Part shown: positions 8,536 to 20,500 of the stretch, piece by piece
Layout of the letters: each line of letters opens with the position of its first letter
Position numbering within the stretch: the stretch's first letter is position 1
The notes under the pieces: model-generated
What the model was told of the DNA's origin: nothing
Seen by the model: the letters and a program-made list of their open reading frames with translations, nothing else
The model's database searches: none
Assembly: GCF_027924405.1 (NCBI RefSeq)
Contig: NZ_AP026978.1
Location: 2,480,001-2,544,000, forward strand
Source: Nocardia sputorum
GTDB taxonomy: Bacteria; Actinomycetota; Actinomycetes; Mycobacteriales; Mycobacteriaceae
Length of the DNA stretch: 64,000 nucleotides
Reading direction: 5' to 3'
Made by a program: the position numbers and the translations under genes

Positions 8536-11500
8536 TGTCGATTCCCGATGCGGTCCGGCAATCCGATATCAACCTGCCCGAGGACCTGCGGTGGTTGAGC
8601 TGGGTCGCCGGCAGCGCTTGGCCGGAGGGCAGCGAGAACGGCATGTTCGCCCTCGCCGACGCCTGGTCGGAAGCCTCGGCGGGATTGACCGGTCTGGTCT
8701 CGACTATCGAAGACGCGGTGGACGATATCCTCTCGGCGTATCCGTCGGCCGGTGCGGGTTCGGCCATGGCGCGCACCCTGCGGAACCTCACCGATGAGTC
8801 GGATCAGGCCTCGTTGCAGGCTATCGCCAAATCGCTCGGTCAGCTCGCTGATTCGTGCGATCAGGTCGGTTGCGCGATTCAGCAGAACAAGATCATGATC
8901 ATCGTCGGCCTCGTCCAGTTGGTCTACGAGATCGCGCTCGCGTGGCTGTTCCCGCCGACCGCCGGCCCGGCTCAGGCGGCGTTGATCGGGTGGTACCACA
9001 TTGTCTTCCAATACTTGAAGCAGCTGTTGCGGCAGATGCTCGTCGCCGCGCTGAAAGCCCTGGGGCAGCAGGTGATTCTGACGCTCCTTATCCAGCTGGG
9101 ACAAATGGCGGCCGGGCATCGCGACGGTGTCAACGGTAAGGATTTGTGGTTCGCGGCGCTGGGCGGCGCGCTGGGTGGTGCGTTCGGCGCGATGTTCGGC
9201 AAGCTCGGTGGTGATCTGTTCCAATTCCTGGGCGGAAAGATCACCCGTTCGCAATTCGACAGCAGGTTTCAGCAGCTCATGCGCGGCGCCGTCGAGGGCG
9301 GCGCCGGTGGTCTCGGCGGAATGATCGGCGGTGGCTTCGCCAACCAGGTCATCAACGGTGGCGAATTCGAACTGGACCCGAGGATGCTCGGCGCCGGTGC
9401 CGCGGGCGCGTTCAGCTCCGGCGCGGGACGTTGGCGTGGCGCAGGCGGCAGCGGCAAAGTGCACGTCGATCCCGTCGGCGGCCCGCGCAGTCCGGCCGGA
9501 TCGACACCACCGACCAAAGTGCCGCCGTCGGCGTCGGATACAGGGCCCGAGGCTGGGCCCGAGAGCGCTTCGGCCTCGCCGAATGTCAACGCGGGGAGAG
9601 GGAGTGGCGCGCAGTCGAACGAATCGCTGTCCGTACACCGCAATGGGTCCTCGGCATCCGACCAGGGCGGTGATCAGACCACCTCGACCGTGAGCTCACC
9701 GCACCAGAACACCGCCGAAGACAACCTGTCGCAGCAGTCGTCCGCGAAATCGGGTGGTGACGGCTCTTCCGCCCCGAACACCGGTCGCGCGCCCGCGAAC
9801 CATGAACAATCGGAAACGACTGCGCAGCAGCACACTTCCGAAACAGCCGAGCCCGCGCCGCGGCAGCACGACGGCAGTCTGCTCGTACCGCAGCCCCCCA
9901 ACGCGGCAAACGCATCCCAGCAGCCGGCGTCGAACGCGCCCGGCGGGGACAAGTCCACGAGTTCGTCGCCATCCGCCCAACGTGTCGCGGACACCAAAGT
10001 TGTGAGCCGAGACAACGTGACGACGGCACCGAAGAGCGACGTATCCGTTGACCACTCGGTGCGCGCGCAACCGCGGGCGGGTGGCGCACTCGGTGCTCCG
10101 GAGTCCATTCAAGCGAAACACACCGACTCGACCGTCGCGCTCGAGCCGGACGAGGTGCCGTCGTCCCCGGTGCAACCGCGTGCGGAATCCGAGCAATCCG
10201 AGACCGATTCGGTGTCCCCGAACCGCTCGGACGCTCCGCAGGGAACCCGGCCGAACCCCGAGAATTCGGCTGCGGCAACCGACAAGACAACACCGGTCAA
10301 GGAACCAGCTGGTGCTCCGAAACCCCAAAGCGACAAAGGGGACAGGGCTCCGGCGCGCGACACCTCGGCCGCGCCCGTGGCCGAACCGCGGGCCCGCGCG
10401 GGCGCCAAAGGCATAAAGGGCATCAGCGACGACCTGGCTCTCGTGGGAAGAATCGACGAGGCCACCGGCCTGCGCTGGCGGCTGGTCGATACATCGCTGC
10501 TCGATCCGGCCTGGCCGGGTGGCAAGGCTTTCATCCGGGAAGTCCTGGGCTTCGAGCAGACAACGCAGATGCTCCGTGGCAACAAGTCCCCGCACGAAGG
10601 CCGGGAGCTGTTCCGGCCGTTCCAGGACGGTGACTTGCCGATGCGGCCTGGCTTCGGCCAGAAGAAGACGGCCGACTCCGACGATTTCGGCGGGGGCGCG
10701 GGCGGCGGCGTCCGCGGTTACGACGAACGGAACTCCCGGGGTGTGTTCCGGTTCAACACCGACGAGCTGCCCGATCACCGGTACACGATCGACAAGGACG
10801 GCCTCTGGTCCAAAGCCTCCGATTCGGAATCCAACGGTAAGCCGGATCCCGAATCGGACGCGATCCCGCGCAAGGGCGCCACGACGATCGAGGTGCCGCG
10901 CCAGGGCCCGATTCTGCAGCGCTGGGCCGAAATGTCGGCGCCCGCAATGCGTACCGTGGTGGGCGACCATGACGGCAACTGGTACGTCGGCAAGAACCTG
11001 CACCACGAGCAATTCCACAACGCGGGCGTTTACGTGGCTTTCCAAGCCCATTTCGTCAACGGGAAAATGGTCGCGGTGCACGACTGGGCAGGTGCGTACC
11101 AGCCCTCGCCGACCCGGGTGAAAGCCGCGCTGGAAAAGCTCGGGATCTACGGCGACCTGGACCATTACGACCAGCAGGGACGCAAGTACACCGATTCCGA
11201 TCGCGAGGGTTGGACGCAGGCCGCCGAACCGACGCCGACATCGGGCAAAGCGACTGCGACAGAGAGTGATTCAACTGCGCGTACCGAGCCGCTCACCCGT
11301 GTCGTCTCCGATGAGCCGCAGCGGGACTTTCTCCGAGAAGCCGAAGACATCACCCGGATGTACAAGCGCGAAGACTGGGAGAACGCCGCACCCGAGGACC
11401 TGCGGGAGGCGCTGCGGGGGAGCGTCCACCACGATGCGCGAGACGCGGAAAGCGTTGCGAAATATCACCGCGCGGTGACCGCCGCTGTCGAAACCATCCG

Positions 11501-14500
11501 GCGGGGGACAACGAAGTTCGACGACGACGGTGCGGAGGTGGCGCCGGGCAAGATCCTGCGCTGGACCCAGGTCATGGGCACGATGGGAATGCGCGAGGGC
11601 CCCATCAATATGGACGCGGGCGAGGGTAAGACGTTCGTCTTCCTCGCCGATTCGATTCTGAAGGCCGCCGCCGGTGACTCGGTGCACGTCTTCACCACTC
11701 GCGACACTCTGGCCAACGATGCGGTCAACCTGTACAAACAGGTTCTCGGGGTGCTCGGCCCGGACGTGTTCAACGTGGTCAGGATGAACCCGAACGGCGC
11801 CGACGAGACCGGACTCGATCCGGCGAAGCCGACCATCTACATCGGCACCCTCGACGATGCGGCATTCGGGCAACTCCGCGGCAAGTTCATGCGCGGCGAT
11901 ATCGCCGTCATCGACGAACTCGACGAGGCGCTGTACTACGCCGACACCACCTGGATCATCTCCGACGGCCCCAGCCTGGCCGCGGATCCGCATATCGCCT
12001 CCCGCATCATGGCGGCTCGGCACTTCCTCGACAATCGGCTCGCTTCCGGGGATCTGACCCCTGCGGACTTCGATCGGACGGACGGGCAGATCGGCGGCCC
12101 GGCGAAGCTCAACGCCGAGGGCGCCGAGAAGGTCAGAAGACTGCTCGCCGAGGAGGATCCCGGCGCGAGCCCCGACGACCTCGCCGTCCAGATCGACCGG
12201 GTGAATTCCGCCGCCTCGGCGCACTGGGAGTTCGTCGAGAACGACCACTACATCGTGCACCGAGGTGGTGACGGCGTCGACAAGGTCTACATCATCGACC
12301 AAACCACCCACAAGGTGATGTTCGATCCGGCGACCTCGACCGAGAGCCGGTGGAACGGCGGTTTGGCGCAGGCCATCGAGGCCAAGCACGGGATCACGAT
12401 CCGGGGCGACTCGGTGTCTTCACAAAGCCTCACCGCCAAGACCATGCTCGCGGAGCGGTACGAATGGCTCTCGGGCGCTTCGGGCACGGCCGAGGGGGTG
12501 TCCGGCCACCTGGTCGACAACTACGGGATGAAGCCGGTAGTCACGGTTCCGCGCTTCACGGAATCGAAACTGGACACTCTCGAGGCGAATCTGGCTCCGA
12601 ACCAATCGGCCAAGCATGATGCGATCGCCGACAAAGTCATCGGTCGGCACAGTGCCCAGGCGCGGCCCGAACTGGTGATCACCAACCGCAACAGTGAGGT
12701 CGCCGAGATCTCGGCCCGGTTGAAGCTCGCGGATATTCCGCACGAGGTCGTCGATGCCCGGTGGTTCGCCGACCGGGGCCCCACCGCGGAAGCCGACCTG
12801 AAAGCGATCTTCGACAAGGCGGGTCAGCTCGGCAAGATCCTGATCATCAACCGTCAAGGCGGCCGTGGCGTCGATATCGAGATCAGCGATGCCGTCAACG
12901 CGGCCGGTGGCCTGCATGTCAGCATTTCGGGCAAGTCGGATGTGCGTGACATCGATATCCAGGCCGAGAACCGCGCCGCGCGCAACGGCCAACACGGCAG
13001 TGTCGAATACTTCCTCGCCGCCGATGACGCCCTGTTCGCCACCGCTCCGCACCACGCCCAGACCATAATCCGCTACACCGACGCGGTCACCAGCCATGAG
13101 AACGCGACCGTCCGGCTCGACGAGGCGTTGGCCACGAAGGACCGCGCGGAGCATGCCGATGACCTGCGTCGCACCGTGCAAACCCGCACGGTCCGGGACG
13201 CGGCGCTCGGCGACTACACCATCGCGAAGGACGCGCACCAGGCGGCGACGGCCGAACGCGAAGCCGCCGAGGCCGCGGTGCGGGCCGCGGCGTCGCACCT
13301 GCAAGCGGAAAACGCCGCACGGCGGATGGGCCGCACGGTGCTGCCGCCGACCGCCGTCCCCGCGAGCGTGGCAGCACCCACATCCGCACGGGACCTGGAT
13401 ATCCCGTCGCCGATACACGAGCAGGGGGCGGACCTCGGTCAGCAGGATGCCGATGTCTCTGAGTCGGCTACCGGTTCGCTCCCCGACGACCTGACCGGTA
13501 CCGAACTGCCGCAGCTGTTCGGCGACGATCAGTTCGGTCCGCCGGCGCCGCTGGCCGTCGTCGACTTCCCGGGCCTGTTCGTAGCCGATACCACTGGGCA
13601 TCTGGTCGCGTTCGGGAACGAGGAGATGCCGGTGGTGCGGACCTATTCGCACCAGCAGAACCTCGTGCACGAGATCGAACATCCGGTCTCCGGCCCGGTG
13701 GTGCTCGACAGCGCACTGGTGGCTGACCTCTTCACCACCCGGACGCGCGATGACGGCACGGTGGTGGTGAGCTCGACGGCGACGGGGGCGCATGTCGTCA
13801 CCGCCGGGACAACGTCGGTGTTGCCCGCCGGGTCCGTCTACGGGCGTCCTGATCCGCTCGACTCGACCAAGTTCACGCTGTACGGCGGGTCGAATGTCGG
13901 CTGGTTGTCCGTGGACGCGAATCGGATCGGCGTGACGCCACGCCGGGCGACCGGCCCGCTCCAGCGTGACCATGTCCCCGAAGCGGCGATTGTCAACACC
14001 CACGTACCCGCGCCGGCGGTAGTGTTCGCGGACCCGAAGAGTCGTGTGCTGGGCATGCGGCTGGCGGAGCTGGCCGACGAGATCAAAGCCACTCGCGACG
14101 CTGCCGTACTGCGTGACAAGTCGACGGCGCAGCGGACGGCCGCGGACGAGTTGGAGAATCACTTCGCGACGCTGCCGGTGGAGCAGCGCCTTATCGCTGT
14201 GGCGCGCGCGATGCAGCTGGGGAGGATCGATCTGCACACGGCGAAACTTGCCGAGAGGCACGGTATTTCGCTCGAGACGGCGCGCGCACAGATGAAGGCC
14301 GAGCTGGTCACGGCGCTCGCGGGCAAGGATATCGCCGTGCGGATCTCCGAGGAATCGCTGCTGGATGTACTGCGGGATGGCCGGTTCAAAACGGTATTCG
14401 ATCTGGGCGACATCGGCACCGGAACGAATGACCGAGCGCTGCTCGAAGCCCGCTGGTTCGGCCATGACGTGAATGACCATCCGATCGATAAGCGGGCCGT

Positions 14501-17500
14501 CTACGGGTACGTTCGCGTCGGCGGTGAACAGCCGGTCGGCGACCTGCACGACGAACGATTGAATGTCTACGGCGACGCCGTGGTCGTCCTGAAGTCCGCG
14601 GTGCGGGCCCGCACGACGGTGTGCGTGGGAGATTCCATCGAGCATAAGTCCAATGTCTATCCTTCGAGCCTCGAGGACCCCGCACCGGAGTCCTTCGGCG
14701 TCTACCCGCCCCGCAGGCCCGGCCTGCCGGCCGCCCATATCGGTCTGCGGCGAGACCTGACGCATCCGGATTTCCGGAAGTGGGGGTATGTGGAGGCGCA
14801 GGTGCACGGTGGCGTCACCAGTGCCGACATCGACCATGTGGTCTTCAAGTGGGAGCCGGAAACAGCCCTGCGGGATCAGCTCCGTGCAGCCGGAATTCCC
14901 TGGAAGGTACTCGAGCACACGGTCCCGCCGATAGTGAACAAGCCGGGGCAGGCGGACCACGCGATCAGCAGCGGATGGAAAACCTATCTCAACTCCGCGC
15001 GCGTATCCGATGATCCGAATGCGCTGCACGGCAAGAACTTCCTCGGTGTCACGGTCGGTTTCACCTACGCCGACGTGGTGACCCAGGACCTGATCGGACC
15101 GGCGGGGACGCCGATCGGGGTCGGTTACAAGCACGTGGAGTCGGAGATCGAGGGGGCAGAGCGCTGGGCGGGTGCGCAACAGTGGCACGACAAGGTGGTG
15201 CGTACCCGGCCCGGTCAAACCGGCAAGGCTGTCTTCGCTGGTCAGACCAGGGTCGGGCACGAGGTCGTCGCGGCGCCGTGGGCGGCCGAATACGGCGGGG
15301 TCGGCCGGGAACCGATTTTCGTCAACGCCCACGCTGGTCCGAACACCTTCGAGATCCGGCTGCGAACCGGAACGACGCTCGAGGTGAGCGGCGCGACATT
15401 CGCCAAGCTCGTCGAGCAGTCCCCGGCGCTGGAAGCCGCGCGCGCCGCCGGCGGTCCGAGCTCGGTCGTGCTGGTCGCGTGTGAGCCTGCGAAAGGTTCG
15501 GCGGCCACCGATTTCGCGGCGACGCTGCACCAGAGGTTTCCGGCCGCGCCGGTGCACGCCGCCGCCAGCGCGGTATGGATCTCCAACTGGCGGAACCCGG
15601 CCGTGCCCACTGTCCGTTACCGCTACCTCGCCGCCGACAACAATGCCGGATGGGTGAGTTTGCACAGCGACGGCACCCGGGTCGAGCACGCCGGCACCCG
15701 CTATCCCACCGGCGCGACCGGATCGTCCACCACCGCCGCCACCGAGCTCACCGGGTCGAATTCACTGGCTTCCAGCCGCAATCCGATCGCGCGGCAATGG
15801 AGGGAAGTCCTCGATCGACCGGTGAGCTCGCCCCTGACGACGACCACCGCGGAAGGCGTGCGCGGCGCGAGCAAGCAGCGCACCGAGTTCGAAGTCTCGG
15901 ACGTACTCACCCGAGCGCTGCTCGACAAGAACGGCACCACGATCGGAGTGTCGTTCGTCCTCGAGTCGGAGGGGCAGCGCGAGGCGAACAAGTGGGCGCG
16001 CACGGCATCCGGACAGGACAGCGTGGTGCTGACCGATACCGGTCAGGCCGTGGACCAGGTCACCAAGCGGCGCTCGGAATTCGGCGAGGATGTCGTCGAC
16101 GCGCCATGGAAGACCGACTATGCCCAGAACGGTCCGGGTCCGGTATTCATCGACGCGCACGCGGACTCGGAGGGGTTCATGGTCGAGATCATCTGGAAGA
16201 AGGGGACGAAGCAGGAGTCGACTCGATCGGTGCGGGTCGACGGTGCCGACTACGCCAAAATCGTGAAGGCCGCCGAGTACTTCCGGGAGTCGCCGCGGAC
16301 GGGTGGTCAGGCGACGGACCGGTCGCTGGTGCTGATCTCGTGCAAGGCGGGCAAGCGGACGGCGGCGACCGATTTCGCGCTGGCGATGCGCGATCTGCTG
16401 CCCACCGCCCCGGTGCACGTGGGTGCGGGCGTGGTGGTGGTCGGCGTCAAGAAGGCGCAGAAGGCCTTCGCCACCCTCGGCGTCAACCACAACCGGGGCT
16501 GGGTCACCATCGGTCCCGATGGCGCGAAGGTGTCGCAGGAGAACACGATCAAGCATGCGTCTGCCGCGGTGAGCGGGACACCCGGGCGGTCTACGGGGAC
16601 GCCGACCGGCGCGGTGCCCGAGGAGACGGTGGCCGACGCCACCGCGGAGTCCGGGGCACTCGTCGCCCCCGCGGTGAGCAGTGGCTGGCGCACGTATCTG
16701 AACTCGTGGCGGGTATCCAACGATCCGGACGTCCTGCACGGCAAGAACGCCTTCGAGTTGCCGATCAATTTCACCTACGCCGATGTCGTCGCGCACGAGA
16801 TGTTCGGCTCGACCGGAGCATTGACCGGCGTCTGCTTCCAGAACCGCGATCTGGAACTCGACGTGAATCGACGCTGGGCGGCCGCGACGGAGTGGCGCGA
16901 CAAGGTGGTGCGCACCCAGCCGGGGCAGACCGGGGAGCAGGCCTTCCACGGTCCCCTCAGGGTCGGACAGGAGGTGGTCGACGCGCCGTGGGCTGCCGAG
17001 TTCATCCAGACCGGGCACCGACCGGTCTTCGTCACCGCCCACGCGGGTTCGAAAACGTTCGAGATCCGGCTTCGGACCGGAACCACGCTCGAGGTGAACG
17101 GTACGACGTTCGCGAAGATCGTCGAGAGGTCACCGGGACTGCGAGGCCCGCTGAGCACCGGTGCGGCGACCTCGATCGTTTTGCTGGCCTGCAAACCAGC
17201 AAAGGGATCGGCGGCAACGAAGTTCGCGAGCACGCTGCACCAGAACTTCCCGCATGTGCCGGTTCATGCCGCCGCTACCTCGGTGTGGCAGTCGACTATG
17301 CGTTATCCGGCACGGCCGAATGTCGACTATCGCCTGCTCGCGGCGGACCGCAATGCCGGTTGGGTGACATTGCACAGCGACGGCACTCGAACAGTGCACG
17401 CGTCCACTCGCTACCCAGGCCCGGCCGCCGCTTCGAGTGGCGTGGTCGGCTCCGGATCGACCATCGGTAGGGCGCTCAGCGCTCCGCTGCGTTTCTCCTC

Positions 17501-20500
17501 GGACCAGGATGCCACCGAGGTGTTCCCGACGGTAACCTCAGCAGAAGCGGCCGCGAACGAGGCGCGACTGTGGAAGTGGCTGACCCGCAACATGTTCGAC
17601 GACGCGTTCGACCACGCGGTGCGTGGACGCACGCTGCGCGACGGGTCCGGTCTCGAGGAACTGTCCGATCTCGAGGATATGTCCGAGGATGCCCGGCACC
17701 CGGCGCCGGGCGCGGGCTTGCTCGCCGATACCGCCGAGATCCAGTGGAGTGATGACGAATTCGCCACGCTGTTCGCCGACCCGGACGCCGGCTCGACGGC
17801 AACGGCGCCGAGCCCACCCGCTGCGACGGCGGAGCATCACCCACCGACCACGGAAACCCTGGCGGCGTTGCCGTTGCATGTCGCCCCGGCCGCCGAGGCG
17901 TTCGTTCGCGGCGATCGATGCGTGCTGATCGACGGACTCGGTACCGAGCACCGGCTCGACGTCGGCAGCGGCTGGCGCGCCGTGAAGGGAACGTTCAGCC
18001 ATCCCGGCACCGGCGCCGAATACGTCGGGCTGGTTCCGCTGGATCAAAAGCACGACGCCAGTCCGATCCGGATCCGTAAGACGTTGCTCGCCGAGGCGTT
18101 CGAGGAGAATGCCGCCGCATTCTTCTGGGAGACCACCTACTTCCTGGCCCGTGCCGGTATCGGAATCGAAGGGTCCGGCGACACCCCGGTCTGGCTACCT
18201 CCGCGTGCCGTTGTGGCGGTGAAACACGCGCACAATTCCGATGGGACACCGGATCCGAGCCGGACGATGCTCGGGCGCCCTAAGGCCGCTACCTGGCACA
18301 CCCTGGACAGCGACATCCTCGGTCCACTCGTCCCCGAGCTGCGCCGGTCGAACAATCCGCTCTGGGAGGAGATCAGTGGTCCCCGGGTGTCGGACGTGCG
18401 GCAGGGCGCGCTGGGCAACTGCTTCCTGGCCGCCAACATGATGGCGCTGGCCCGCAGCCCGCTGCCCTTGCTCCGCGAGATGATGATAGATCTCGGTGAC
18501 TCCGTCGCCGTCCGGTTCTTCGACAAGAGCGGTGACGCGTCTTGGGTGCGGGTCTCCAAGGATCTCTATGTCGACGGCGACAACAGCACTCGCTACGCCG
18601 CCGACCAGGGGGTGTTGTGGCCCGCGGTCCTGGAGAAAGCATACGCGGTCTTCGCCGGTGAATTCGGCTATGCCGGACTCGACGGTGGCAGTCCCGGCGC
18701 CACCGCCGCGACGATGCTGCCCGCCACGCTGCCCGGCGGATTGCGGTTCCAGCCGTCCCGGGCGGTCACCGATGCCTATTTCCATCATCCGATGCGCATG
18801 GACATCGACGAGCTCCGCAGCCTGGCCGGCAGCGATGACGAGTTCGCTCGCGCGGTCTCCGCATTGCGTGGCGAGTGGGAAGACCGGGTGCGCGATCATC
18901 GCGCACGCGAGGCGAATCCGATGGGCGCCGACGTGGATCGCGCACAGGTGCTGGCACTGGTGGCCGGCAACGGGAACAACGTGTGGGCGGCCGTGCGTGA
19001 GTTCTACCGGCTGATCCGGCCGGACAACCCCGGCTCGACCGAGGGGTTCCGGCGTTTCCTGAACCATGAGTTGAGCCCGCGGCAGCGCACGCGGTGGGCT
19101 TCGAACATCGATCGCCTCGTCGATTCCGTGGACCGAGCGGCGTCCTGGCGCACCCGTGAGCTGGACCAGCAGATCGGCAGGCACATCGCCGAACGCGTCG
19201 ACTTCGCCTTGCGTCGAGGCGATCTGGTGATGCTGGGTACGCGCAACTGGGGTCGCGACGACACCGTGCAATTCCCGGGCCTGGCGGGCAATCACGGCTA
19301 CACAGCACTCGGCGTGCAGCGAGATGAGGACGGCGATCCAGTGGCGTTGCGGCTGCGCAATCCATGGGGCACGAACGGATCGGCACAACCTCCGCTGCCT
19401 GGGATCACCTTCCAGGCCGACGGGGTGGTGGACGTGGAACTGCGGCATCTCAACAAATTCGCCACCCTCGCGATCTGTGGTCCGGGTGCGCGCGGCCTGT
19501 TCGGACTCGACCGGCTCGCCCCGCCGGGCGCCGACGACCTGGTCGGAACTCACTCGGAGTCACCGGAAACGGCGCAGACCGCCGACGAGACCGAGCTTCT
19601 CGGCGTCGAGTTGCCTGCGACCGACGAGGCCGACGGATCAGCGGTCGCGCACGTCTCGCATCCGATCGATTGGAAGAAGCACCTCGGTGTAATCGGACAG
19701 CTGGTCGGTGGAAAGAAGTTGTCCGGCATCGTGGATCACAACGTTGTACGGTTCCGCGCCAAGAATCTGGTCCAGGAGCCGATCCTCGATCACCAGGGCC
19801 GCACGGTGGGCATCACCTTCCTCTACGGCCCCGACGAGTTGGAGGTGCTGCGTACCTGGGGGAGGGCGCCGAACGGCCACGGGATGGTCTTTCGCACTCG
19901 GCCGGGCGAAGCCGGCGCCGCCGCGCTCGCGGGTGACCGGAGTCGAATCGGGTTGGACCGGTTCGTCCCGGCTCCGTGGGAGGCCGAGTACCAGCAGGAC
20001 AAGCCGGGTCCGTTCTACATTTCGGTGCACGCCGACAGCCGCGGTTTCGAAGTCCGGTCGCGCGGCGGGCGGTCGATCGTCGTCGACGGCACGACCTTCG
20101 CTGCCATCGTGCAGGCGTCGCCGGCCTTTCAGGCGGCAATGACATCGGGTCCGTCGCGGTCGGTCGTCATGATCGCTTGTGCGGTAGCGAACGGCTCGGC
20201 GTGCGAGGAGTTCTCGGCCGCACTGCACCAGACTTTCCCCGACCGCCGGATCTACGGGTCTCGCGGCGATGTCGATGTCCATGCGGAGAGTGGTCGCGGG
20301 GTGGGCCTGCTGGCCGCCGGCGACAACGCGGGGTGGATGTCCTACCTGAATGCCGTCGCGACCGACCACGCCGCGACGAGGTACGACGCTCCGGCCACCG
20401 AGGGCAGGGCGGCATTCGTCGAACAGACGGCGAATGGCACCGATATCGGCGACTGGGTCGAGCAGTTGCGCTCGACGGAGGGATTTTTCGGTGAGGAGCC

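Noticed and set aside
12420..15689. A 1,089-codon open frame on the minus strand inside the giant gene
   Set aside because: It is antisense to the SecA-like and DUF3626-like region, has an Arg/Gly/His-rich composition typical of G+C-rich shadows and no recognisable domain.
15575..17470. A 631-codon plus-strand frame overlapping repeats 1-3
   Set aside because: Shadow of the giant gene in another frame; Arg/Gly-rich with no domain.
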